The position numbers were made by a program, and so were the translations under genes. The notes beneath the pieces were generated by a model that was not told the DNA's origin, did not search any database, and saw nothing but the letters and a program-made list of their open reading frames with translations. This document shows positions 1 to 5,797 of a stretch of DNA of 7,909 bases, piece by piece. The number at the start of each line of letters is the position of its first letter. The first letter of the stretch is position 1. The DNA lies in contig CBDUXT010000161.1 of the NCBI GenBank assembly GCA_965371245.1, positions 1 to 7,909 on the forward strand, given 5' to 3'. Source of the DNA: CBDUXT01 sp965371245. GTDB taxonomy: Bacteria > Planctomycetota > Phycisphaerae > UBA1845.

Positions 1-2
1 GT

Positions 3-596
3 CGCACGCTTCGCTGGGCTCATGGCACGCCCCGTTTTGGCGGCAAGCTGAAAACCGGAATATTTCAACGGGCTGTTAAGCCACGTGAGGCAGGAAAAGG
101 CAACAACCCACCCGACTGGCATGGTGCGTACTTCAAGGAGGACCAAAAATGGAATGTCGTGCGCGAAGGTGGCGTGCTCATTTCCCGCATCGACCTTTGG
201 AAGGGATGCATAGCGGTCATTCCGCCAGACTTTGACGGAGGAATCGTTACTAACGAGTTTCCGGTCTACTACGTCCGCGACGAGCATACGGACGCCGTTG
301 ACGTTCGCTATCTCCAGCTTCTTCTACGTACAAGCTATTTTCAGAGGGCAATCCGAGCAATCACAACCGGCCACTCAAATCGCCGACGCACGCAGGAATC
401 TGACTTTGAAGCCCTCGCCGTATTCTTGCCAGGTAAAGACGTTCAGCAACGCGTCGTCACCGCCATCGCGGACGTCGAAGACCAGGTCTCTCACCGGAAA
501 GCTGAACTCTCCCGAAAGCTATCCCTGCTCGACGAAATCATGCTAAGCCACATCACTCCTCAACGTCTTACCGAGCTGCTTGACAATACCGAATAG
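3..596 (+). CDS. hsdS: Type I restriction-modification specificity subunit (HsdS), C-terminal part, 5' end outside window
   Basis: The reading frame is open from base 3 to the TAG at 594-596, giving 197 visible residues with no start in view, so the gene begins before the window. In HsdS proteins two target-recognition domains, each followed by a conserved helical spacer, choose the DNA site for the methylase and nuclease subunits. Here the visible part reads as one recognition domain: GGVLISRIDLWKG and GGIVTNEFPVYYV resemble the usual strands of this fold, and RTQESDFEALAVFLPGKDVQQ resembles the short segment that enters the spacer helix. A helical C-terminus follows (KAELSRKLSLLDEIM). A GTG at 159 is not a credible start because homology-like sequence continues upstream. 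Base composition looks less GC-rich than in the genes to the right, which fits a horizontally acquired restriction locus. A specificity domain fused to a methylase is also possible. The family call is from recognition, not a search. Confidence 0.75.
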   Translation, partial: RTLRWAHGTPRFGGKLKTGIFQRAVKPREAGKGNNPPDWHGAYFKEDQKWNVVREGGVLISRIDLWKGCIAVIPPDFDGGIVTNEFPVYYVRDEHTDAVDVRYLQLLLRTSYFQRAIRAITTGHSNRRRTQESDFEALAVFLPGKDVQQRVVTAIADVEDQVSHRKAELSRKLSLLDEIMLSHITPQRLTELLDNTE

Positions 597-708
597 CCCG
601 CAAATCTCAGCGGTTCGCCACGAATGTCGCGAATACGGAACTCGGACGGCAACGCGAAGTAGCGGCGATAAGGAGATACCTCGAATGTGCTAGGCCTTCG
701 CGAATCCT

Positions 709-734
709 CTTGGGATTCCCCTGATCCACCCAAG
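709..734. terminator. Weak inverted repeat downstream of hsdS
   Basis: CTTGGG at 709-714 pairs with CCCAAG at 729-734 around a 14-base loop, in the 165-base gap between the hsdS stop and the stop of the oppositely oriented transposase fragment. There is no T-tract, so it is at best a weak or bidirectional terminator. I see no gene in this gap. Confidence 0.2.
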
Positions 735-761
735 ACCGATTATAAATCCCTGGGTAAGAGG

Positions 762-1199
762 TCAGCCGTTTGCAATGTCGCCTTCGGGTAGTGGCGGGAG
801 TTGGGCGGTGGTGAGGTAGCTTTTCAAGGCATCGACAATGGATCGGGTGGGGTCGAGGCCACGGAGCCGGAGGGTGCGGTAGACGCTCATCAGAACGGCC
901 TGGGTGGCGGCGCCGCGGTCACTGCGATTGGACTGGTTGTTTTTCCGCAGGATCACGGCTGGCCGGATCTGCCGTTCCCCGAAGTTGTTGTCGTGCGGCA
1001 CGTAGAGGTAATCCAGGAACGTGAAGATCGATTCCCCATAGCGGCGCAGACGTTTCGTCAATCGCCGCGTGTCGGCATCCCCATGCTCTTCCATGGCCAT
1101 GACGCCCAACCGCTGATTCAGCCGGTCGATCCGGGCCGGATACCGCTTCGGCGCGAAGTCCGGACGCTTGCCAAGCCGGATGCCGTCGGCCATCTGGGG
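762..1199 (-). pseudogene. IS66-family transposase (TnpC) fragment, C-terminal about 145 residues
   Basis: The last 145 or so residues of the open frame that ends with TGA at 764-762 match the C-terminal region of IS66-type transposases. Visible signatures are RKNNQSNRSD, the VPHDNNFGERQIRPAV block (the family usually has NN-x-AER-x-IRP, with the Glu thought to be the last acidic catalytic residue), VLMSVYRTLRLRGLDP, and the LPPLP ending. Full TnpC proteins are about 500 residues, so the N-terminal two thirds, including the zinc-finger-like part and the earlier catalytic Asp residues, are gone. Upstream the frame runs without a stop into a different transposase; the join lies near base 1195-1202, just before QMADGIRLGKRPDF. 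The fragment cannot be active by itself. Confidence 0.85.
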
Positions 1200-1472
1200 C
1201 GGCAGGACCACGTTGCCGCTTTTTATCTTGGCGAACTCCTCCAACAAGGTCCGCGGAGCGTCGCCGAGCCCGGCCCGACACATCCACTGGGCCAAGGCCT
1301 TCCACAGGACGTAACCCAGGAAGCACACCAGAATGTGGCCGAGGACACGGTCTTTCTTCTGATGCCAGATCGGTCGGATTCCCAGTTCGTGCTTCTCGAT
1401 TCGAAAGGCCCGCTCGGCTTCGGTCAACTGGATGTACTGCTTCCACAGCGTCGCCGGATCGGTCAGAACTGT
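1200..1472 (-). pseudogene. IS1634/IS4-type transposase fragment (region around the catalytic Glu)
   Basis: Read on the minus strand from the TGA at 1475-1473, the frame gives VLTDPATLWKQYIQL, then TEAERAFRIEKHELGIRPIW, then HILVCFLGYVLWKALAQWM and LLEEFAKIKSGNVVLP. This is the last third of an IS1634-like DDE transposase. The Y-x2-L-x3-E-x2-FR-x2-K pattern matches the region that carries the final catalytic Glu of the IS4 superfamily. The TTG at 1427 is not a real start: homology begins about 14 codons earlier and is cut by the stop at 1473-1475. The two catalytic Asp residues would lie further upstream and are absent. After VVLP the expected tail (R-x-R-x-V-x2-PD-x2-Q-x2-LL-x2-LG) is missing and the frame continues straight into IS66 sequence. 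Confidence 0.85.
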
Positions 1473-1519
1473 TCAACTTGGGCTAGGAATCTCGCCGGAG
1501 ATGCCTCGCAGGGTGGCTT

Positions 1520-1616
1520 TCGGACTCCGACGCCGAATATGCGGGACGTGCGGATTCGCTGCGTCACGACGCCAGACAAGGCTCAGCGCATTCTGCTCGG
1601 CCGCCTCGGCGTGTAG
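1520..1616 (+). pseudogene. C-terminal tail of an IS1634/IS4-type transposase, opposite strand
   Basis: On the plus strand the codons ending at TAG 1614-1616 read TPNMRDVRIRCVTTPDKAQ followed by RILLGRLGV. This is the type of ending seen in IS1634-like transposases (an RIRCV strand, a PD-x2-Q turn, then LL-x-RLG). It is exactly the part missing from the minus-strand fragment at 1200-1472, but it points the other way. Weak resemblance may extend upstream to about 1482. The long plus-strand open frame in which it sits is antisense to the transposase fragments and is not a gene. The tail is either an inverted piece of the same element or the remains of a second copy in the opposite direction. 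Confidence 0.6.
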
Positions 1617-1633
1617 CTACCCACTCGCCAAAG

Positions 1634-1656
1634 ATGGCCACGCAAGCGTGGACCAT
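1634..1656. repeat. Imperfect palindrome ATGGCCACGC / GCGTGGaCCAT
   Basis: A near-perfect inverted repeat lies in the gap between the transposase tail (stop at 1616) and the ygiQ stop (1702-1700). The arms ATGGCCACGC (1634-1643) and GCGTGGACCAT (1646-1656) pair with one bulged A at 1652. Related GCCATGC/GCCACGC words follow at 1656-1675. It could end ygiQ transcription from the left side or be a dispersed palindromic repeat. There is no T-tract. Confidence 0.4.
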
Positions 1657-1699
1657 GCCACCCGCCATGCCACGCGCCCAACCGCCCAAATGTGCTCGA

Positions 1700-3763
1700 C
1701 TAGACGTCCTCGGCCGGGCGCAAGGGGCCGGTGTCTTTTCGATTCCGCACGCCACGGCCGGGGCGATAGCCGACGCTCTTGGCGCCGCCGGGGTCGCGCG
1801 CGGTTCGCTTGCCGGGCGTGCGCTGGCGGGAATGGACGTGGTCGCCGCTTCCAGCCTCTCGCTGGGCTCGATGTCGGCGGGCCTCGATGGCCGCGGCCGG
1901 CGGGCTCGACGGAATCAGGCTGTCGCACCCGTCGCCGATCAGATCCCCCCGACCGGCCTCGGTCAGTGCCTTATGCACGAGGAAGTAGTTGGCTGGCTCG
2001 AAGAACTGCATCAGCGCCCGCTGGACTTTCCGGTCGCGCAAAAACTTGGCCACGTACACCGGCTTCATGGTCATCGGATCAAGCCCGGTGTGGTACATGC
2101 ACGCGGCGATGTCGAACGGGGCCGGGATGAAATCCTGCACCTGTTCGGGGCGATAGCCGTTTTGCTTGAGGAAGACGGCCAGGTCGATCATGGCATCGGT
2201 GTCGCAGCCGGGATGGGCCGAGATGAAGTAAGGAACCAGGTATTGCTCCTTGCCGGCCTGTTTGCTGTCGTCGCGGAACCTGTCGGCGAACCGTTGGAAG
2301 CTGTCCAGGCCGGGCCGTTTCATCAGGTGCAGCGTCGCGCGATCGGTGTTCTCCGGGGCGACTTTGAGGTGTCCGCCGACGTGATGGGCGGTCAGTTCCT
2401 CCATGTAGTCCGGTGAGAGCTGCGCCAGGTCCATCCGCACGCCGCTGGCGATCAGCACCTTGCGAACTCCCTTCTGCTCTCGTGTCTCGCGCATCACATG
2501 GACGAGCGGGCCGTGGTCGGTGCCAAGCAGGGGGCACAGCTTGGGATGAACGCATGAGAGCCGCCGGCAGACGGCCTCGATCTCGGGCCTGATGCAGCGC
2601 ATCTCGTACATGTTGGCCGTCGGTCCGCCAAGGTCGCTGACCACGCCCTTGAACTCGCGATCGCCGCCCATATTCCGAACCTCTGACACGATCGAGGCCT
2701 TGCTTCGTGATTGGATGATCCGTCCCTGGTGCGTCGTGATCGAGCAATAGGTACATCCGCCGAAGCAGCCGCGCATGATGGTGACAGAATCTTTCACGAC
2801 TTCATAGGCGGGAATGCGCTCCTTGTACGAAGGGTGCGGCCTGCGCGTGTACGGAAGACCGTAAAAGAAATCCATCGCCGCCTGCGACTCGGGCAGGCGC
2901 GGGGGGTTGCACACGACGGCCTGGCGATCGTGCCACTGCACGAGCGTGCGCGCGTTGTAGGGGTTGGTCTCCAGGTGAATGCGCCGCGTCGCCTCGGCGA
3001 ACTTGCGGGGGTCGGTCTTGACCTCTTCAAACGAGGGCAACGCGACGACATCCTCGCCCGTTGGCGGTGTTTCCTTGGCGCCCAGCGCATAGGCTACGCC
3101 GCGCATGTCGCGCAGATCCCGCACCGTTTCGCCCGCCTGAAAACGCCGGGCGAGTTCGAGGATGGCCGACTCGCCCATGCCGAAAACGAGCAGGTCCGCC
3201 TTGGCGTCGAGCAGGATCGACCGCTTGACCGTGTCGCTCCAGTAATCGTAGTGGGCCAGGCGCCGCAGGCTGGCCTCGACGGCCCCGGCGACGATGGGCA
3301 CGCCCCTGTACGCTTCCTTGGCTCGCTGACAGTAGGCTAGCGTCGCGCGATCGGGGCGCAGGCCGATTTGCCCGCCGGGCGAGTAGGCGTCGTCGTTGCG
3401 CACCTTTCGGTTGGCGGTGTAGTGGTTGATCATCGAGTCCATGTTGCCGGCGCTGATCCCGAAAAAGAGCCTTGGCTTGCCAAAGGTCTTCCACGGCTCG
3501 CAACTGCGCCAGTCGGGCTGTGCCACAATCCCGACCCGGAAGCCGGCGGCCTCGAGCACCCGGCCGATGATCGCCGCGGCGAAGCTGGGATGGTCCACGT
3601 AGGCATCGCCCGAGATGAGCACGACATCGACTTCGTCCCAGCCGCGCTGCTGAGCTTCGGCTTGGCTCATGGGAAGCGCGCGGTTGTCGCTTCGGGTGGG
3701 TAGACCCAGCTGGACCAGCGGTGTCGGACTGAAGGTTCCGCCGGGGACGGAGGGCTGCACCAT
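1700..3763 (-). CDS. ygiQ: YgiQ-family radical SAM protein
   Basis: The 687-residue product belongs to the YgiQ family of radical S-adenosylmethionine enzymes, whose substrate is not known. Domains in order: a YgiQ-type N-terminal domain (about 30-310, beginning LPMSQAEAQQRGWDEVDVVL and including SGDAYVDHPSF and GISAGNMDSMINHYTANRK), a radical SAM core (about 320-510) with the cluster-binding CFGGCTYC (C333, C337, C340), and the family's C-terminal domain (about 511-610, SAHPGCDTDAMIDLAVFLKQ). A basic, low-complexity tail contains GYRPGR, as is common in this family, so the gene looks intact. Start: the frame stays open to 3898, with ATG codons at 3874 and 3871. I chose the ATG at 3763 because a GAGG sits 7 bases upstream and the preceding in-frame stretch is arginine-rich with weaker third-position bias. 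An ATG at 3670 is less likely. The gene stands alone, divergent from gcdH. Confidence 0.93.
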   Translation of the reverse strand: MVQPSVPGGTFSPTPLVQLGLPTRSDNRALPMSQAEAQQRGWDEVDVVLISGDAYVDHPSFAAAIIGRVLEAAGFRVGIVAQPDWRSCEPWKTFGKPRLFFGISAGNMDSMINHYTANRKVRNDDAYSPGGQIGLRPDRATLAYCQRAKEAYRGVPIVAGAVEASLRRLAHYDYWSDTVKRSILLDAKADLLVFGMGESAILELARRFQAGETVRDLRDMRGVAYALGAKETPPTGEDVVALPSFEEVKTDPRKFAEATRRIHLETNPYNARTLVQWHDRQAVVCNPPRLPESQAAMDFFYGLPYTRRPHPSYKERIPAYEVVKDSVTIMRGCFGGCTYCSITTHQGRIIQSRSKASIVSEVRNMGGDREFKGVVSDLGGPTANMYEMRCIRPEIEAVCRRLSCVHPKLCPLLGTDHGPLVHVMRETREQKGVRKVLIASGVRMDLAQLSPDYMEELTAHHVGGHLKVAPENTDRATLHLMKRPGLDSFQRFADRFRDDSKQAGKEQYLVPYFISAHPGCDTDAMIDLAVFLKQNGYRPEQVQDFIPAPFDIAACMYHTGLDPMTMKPVYVAKFLRDRKVQRALMQFFEPANYFLVHKALTEAGRGDLIGDGCDSLIPSSPPAAAIEARRHRAQREAGSGDHVHSRQRTPGKRTARDPGGAKSVGYRPGRGVRNRKDTGPLRPAEDV

Positions 3764-4171
3764 GGGTTGGCCTCGATGTCCGGCCGTCCGTGCCCGGCGA
3801 AGGGTCGCTCGCGGTCGGAATCCTTGGATCTCTCCCCGCGGCACGGGTTGTGCCTGGGAGTACGGAGTCATCATAGCGACCTGGGAATGGAATGCCAACG
3901 GCCCACTGTTCGGTGGTCGTGCGGGGGATTGATACTATGATGTTGGCGTGCGGAGCGCCTCGACATCGGTGCATGGCAGAATCGGCGACCTTCAAGAACG
4001 GAGGGCAGCTCGTTGTTCCGCGTAAGCGGAACGTTGACCTGTCATGGGGCGAGGCAGGTGAACCCCCCGGCATAACCGGGAGAACCACCTGCCCTACGTT
4101 GATGCCGCCCAACGTGTCATGCACCCCCTTGACATGGCCGCCGAGCGGCTCTCACTGGACGGAGAACGCCC
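3764..4171. other. Divergent intergenic region between ygiQ and gcdH
   Basis: About 400 bases separate the two divergent starts, so promoters for both genes should lie here. The only A/T-rich island is around 3929-3943 (TTGATACTATGATG), which offers -10-like hexamers on both strands (TATGAT at 3936-3941 plus; TAGTAT on the minus strand), but neither has a convincing -35. TTGACA at 4129-4134 resembles a -35 but has no good -10 after it. The right half is a cluster of hairpins described separately. I see no protein gene: the long plus-strand frame crossing this region reads on out of frame through gcdH. Confidence 0.5.
4015..4115 (+). other. Hairpin cluster, possible structured RNA leader ahead of gcdH
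   Basis: Three stem-loops follow each other. First, GTTCCGC (4015-4021) pairs with GCGGAAC (4026-4032) around GTAA, a GNRA-type tetraloop. Second, GGCAGGTG (4053-4060) pairs with CACCTGCC (4086-4093), enclosing a smaller stem CCCGG/CCGGG (4066-4070 with 4076-4080) and internal loops of five bases on each side. Third, ACGTTG (4096-4101) pairs with CAACGT (4110-4115). ACCTG and ACGTTGA each occur twice (4037-4041 and 4087-4091; 4031-4037 and 4096-4102), so other pairings compete. I do not recognise a known riboswitch or small RNA class. It lies 57 bases before the gcdH start. It could be a regulatory leader, an independent RNA, or a mobile palindromic repeat. Confidence 0.4.
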
Positions 4172-5335
4172 GTGCCCGATTCCAAGCTTCCCGACTTCTA
4201 CGACATCGACTCGCTACTTTCCGACGACGAGCGCCAGGTGCGCGACACCGTGGCTCGCTTCGTCGATGACCGCGTCCTGCCCATCATCGGCGACTGCTTC
4301 GAGAAAGGGCGTTTCCCCGACGAGCTGATCCCGGAGATGGCCGATCTCGGTCTGTTCGGACCAACCTTCACCGACTACGGCTGCGCGGGGCTGAGCAACG
4401 TCGCCTACGGTTTGATCATGCAGGAGCTTGAGCGCGGCGACAGCGGCATCCGCAGCTTCGCCTCGGTGCAGGGCGGGCTGTGCATGTTTCCCATCCACGC
4501 CTACGGCTCCGACGAGCAGAAGAAGCGATGGCTGCCCGAGATGGCCAGGGGCAAAGTCATCGGCTGCTTCGGGCTGACCGAGCCCGACGGCGGCAGCGAC
4601 CCCGGAACCATGAAGACCCGCGCGGAAAAGCGCGGCGGCGAGTGGGTGCTCAGCGGCGCCAAGATGTGGATCACCAACGGCACGGTCGCGGACGTGGCCG
4701 TGGTGTGGGCAACGACCGAGCACGGCCTCCGCGGTTTTCTCGTCGAAAAGGGGACGCCCGGTTACACCGCGCGCGACATCCCGCACAAGATGTCGCTCCG
4801 CGCGTCGGTGACCAGCGAGCTGTTCTTCGACAACTGCAAGATTCCTTTGGACAGCCAACTACCCGAGGCCGAGGGTCTGGCGGCGCCGCTGAGCTGCCTG
4901 ACCCAGGCGCGCTACGGGATCGCCTGGGGCACGCTTGGGGCCGCGATGGCGTGCTACCGCGAGGCACTGGCTTTCTGCAAGGAGCGCGTGCTGTTCGGTA
5001 GCCCCCTGTCGCATAAGCAACACATGCAGGTCCGTCTGGCCGACATGCTGCGGCGAATCACCACGGGGCAACTGCTGGCCATTCAACTCGGTCGGCTCAA
5101 GGATGCCGGCACCATCCACCACACGCAGGTCTCGCTGGCCAAGTGGAACAACGTGCGCATGGCGTTGGACGTCGCCCGCGAGGCGCGCGACATCCTGGGC
5201 GCCGGCGGCATCAGCGTGGAGTGCTCGCCGATCCGCCACATGCTGAACCTGGAGAGCGTGATCACCTATGAAGGGACCGAGACGATCCACCAGCTCATCG
5301 TCGGTAGGCAGATCACCGGGCAAGCAGCGTTCTAA
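4172..5335 (+). CDS. gcdH: Glutaryl-CoA dehydrogenase (acyl-CoA dehydrogenase family)
   Basis: The 387-residue flavoprotein has the full acyl-CoA dehydrogenase fold and resembles glutaryl-CoA dehydrogenases most closely. Those enzymes oxidise and decarboxylate glutaryl-CoA to crotonyl-CoA in lysine and tryptophan breakdown and pass electrons to electron-transfer flavoprotein. Family marks visible: SNVAYGLIMQELERGDSGIR with Arg94, the residue type that binds the substrate carboxylate; GCFGLTEPDGGSDP (121-134) and MWITNG (165-170) around the FAD site; SLRASVTSEL; LTQARYGIAWG; and the catalytic base Glu367 in VITYEGTETIH. Length is normal for the bacterial family. The GTG start is supported by GGAG at 4161-4164, seven bases upstream. 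No ETF, CoA-transferase or other lysine-pathway gene lies in the window. A non-decarboxylating glutaryl-CoA dehydrogenase or a related short-chain acyl-CoA dehydrogenase is possible. Confidence 0.9.
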   Translation: MPDSKLPDFYDIDSLLSDDERQVRDTVARFVDDRVLPIIGDCFEKGRFPDELIPEMADLGLFGPTFTDYGCAGLSNVAYGLIMQELERGDSGIRSFASVQGGLCMFPIHAYGSDEQKKRWLPEMARGKVIGCFGLTEPDGGSDPGTMKTRAEKRGGEWVLSGAKMWITNGTVADVAVVWATTEHGLRGFLVEKGTPGYTARDIPHKMSLRASVTSELFFDNCKIPLDSQLPEAEGLAAPLSCLTQARYGIAWGTLGAAMACYREALAFCKERVLFGSPLSHKQHMQVRLADMLRRITTGQLLAIQLGRLKDAGTIHHTQVSLAKWNNVRMALDVAREARDILGAGGISVECSPIRHMLNLESVITYEGTETIHQLIVGRQITGQAAF

Positions 5336-5362
5336 CGCGGCGCGAGCCCGTCCGTCCCGAGC

Positions 5363-5380
5363 CGCGGGCTTTAGCCCGCG
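5363..5380 (+). terminator. GC-rich hairpin after gcdH, terminator-like or dispersed repeat
   Basis: CGCGGGC (5363-5369) pairs perfectly with GCCCGCG (5374-5380) around TTTA, 27 bases after the gcdH stop. The position suits transcription termination, but no T-tract follows. The start of the same motif, GAGCCGCGGG, reappears at 7900-7909 after the flotillin gene, which hints at a dispersed repeat. Confidence 0.45.
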
Positions 5381-5463
5381 CGGAGTTGTGAACGGCGATG
5401 CCTGTGGTCTCTCAACGAGCTGCGACTCTCATTCCACCCACATCGGACGGCCGCGTGGCCAAT

Positions 5464-5481
5464 CCTTTGCGGAAGCAAAGG
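5464..5481. repeat. Hairpin CCTTTGC-GGAA-GCAAAGG
   Basis: Perfect 7-base arms (5464-5470 and 5475-5481) flank the GNRA-type tetraloop GGAA. It lies mid-spacer, away from any gene end, so a role as an RNA element or dispersed palindrome is more likely than simple termination of gcdH. Confidence 0.45.
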
Positions 5482-5539
5482 GTGGGGTCACGATGGTCGG
5501 GTACACGAAGGTCTTGGGAAAGACCGCAGCAGAGTAGGT

Positions 5540-5554
5540 CGGGTCATCGACCCG
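5540..5554. repeat. Short palindrome CGGGTC-ATC-GACCCG
   Basis: Six-base arms (5540-5545 and 5549-5554) flank a three-base loop, within GTAGGTCGGGTCATCGACCC. It has the look of a short dispersed bacterial intergenic repeat; only one copy is in the window. Confidence 0.4.
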
Positions 5555-5575
5555 GCATTGCCCGGCCATGTCGCC

Positions 5576-5596
5576 CGTAACGGACTAATAGTTACG
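5576..5596. promoter_or_regulatory. Inverted repeat CGTAAC-N9-GTTACG in an A/T-rich patch
   Basis: CGTAAC (5576-5581) and GTTACG (5591-5596) are perfect inverted copies separated by nine bases, a spacing compatible with a dimeric regulator binding site. The patch 5576-5610 is the most A/T-rich stretch of the spacer, about 200 bases ahead of the NfeD-like gene. A role as operator is an inference from symmetry and composition only. Confidence 0.3.
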
Positions 5597-5670
5597 TGAT
5601 CTAACGATTATCCGCCCCAGGCGCGCCCGTCGGCGGCGCGGGGCGTGCCAAGAACCCGTTCGGCCAGACT

Positions 5671-5687
5671 GGGGTTATAAAAACCCC
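5671..5687. repeat. Inverted repeat GGGGTT-ATAAA-AACCCC
   Basis: Perfect six-base arms (5671-5676, 5682-5687) enclose ATAAA, about 110 bases before the NfeD-like start. The centre TTATAAAAA could act as a -10 region, with the arms overlapping it like an operator, or the site could form a hairpin. I cannot choose between these. Confidence 0.35.
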
Positions 5688-5797
5688 GCTGGATTCGAGT
5701 AGGCAGCCTGCGATGCCTGTAGTAGACTTCACCGGGTGGCGTCGCCCGCACGTCTGCAAAGCGCCCAGCCCGAGTTTCCGACGAAGGAGATCAAGCT

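Larger units (their letters stand above)
762..1616. mobile_element. Composite remnant of at least two insertion sequences (IS66-like and IS1634/IS4-like)
   Basis: Three transposase pieces lie side by side: an IS66-type C-terminus (minus), an IS1634-type fragment (minus) and an IS1634-type C-terminal tail (plus). None is full length and no helper genes such as the IS66 tnpA/tnpB are present, so the block is a decayed, rearranged island and not a working element. The bases just beyond the IS66 stop (GGTAAGAGGTCAGCC, 752-766) could include the element's terminal repeat, since IS66 ends often begin GTAA, but the other end is missing and I could not confirm it. No target-site duplication is recognisable. 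Confidence 0.75.
5336..5797. other. Hairpin-rich intergenic region between gcdH and the NfeD-like gene
   Basis: These 462 bases hold no credible gene: the open frames are short, overlap gcdH out of frame, and lack good ribosome-binding sites. Instead there are five short inverted repeats (listed separately) and an 11-base direct repeat GCGATGCCTGT at 5395-5405 and 5710-5720. The composition changes to A/T-rich around 5576-5610, which is where I would place a promoter for the downstream operon, although no clear -35/-10 pair stands out. Confidence 0.6.

Noticed and set aside
801..1616. Plus-strand open frame of 271 codons over the transposase remnants
   Set aside because: Most of it is antisense to recognisable IS66 and IS1634 protein sequence. 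Only the last 30 or so codons have their own transposase likeness, and these are annotated separately.
1634..2416. Plus-strand open frames opposite the 3' part of ygiQ
   Set aside because: They are antisense to conserved YgiQ domains and show no recognisable protein features.
4015..4115. Signal recognition particle RNA, because of the run AGGTGAACCCCCC
   Set aside because: The conserved SRP helix 8 loop (GGAA loop with AGCAG on the 3' side) is missing; the loop here is CATAA.
3892..4269. Plus-strand open frame between ygiQ and gcdH
   Set aside because: It has no convincing ribosome-binding site, overlaps gcdH out of frame by about 100 bases, and coincides with the hairpin cluster.
5268..5580. 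Small plus-strand open frames after gcdH
   Set aside because: They start inside gcdH or at an ATG with no ribosome-binding site, and cross several hairpins.
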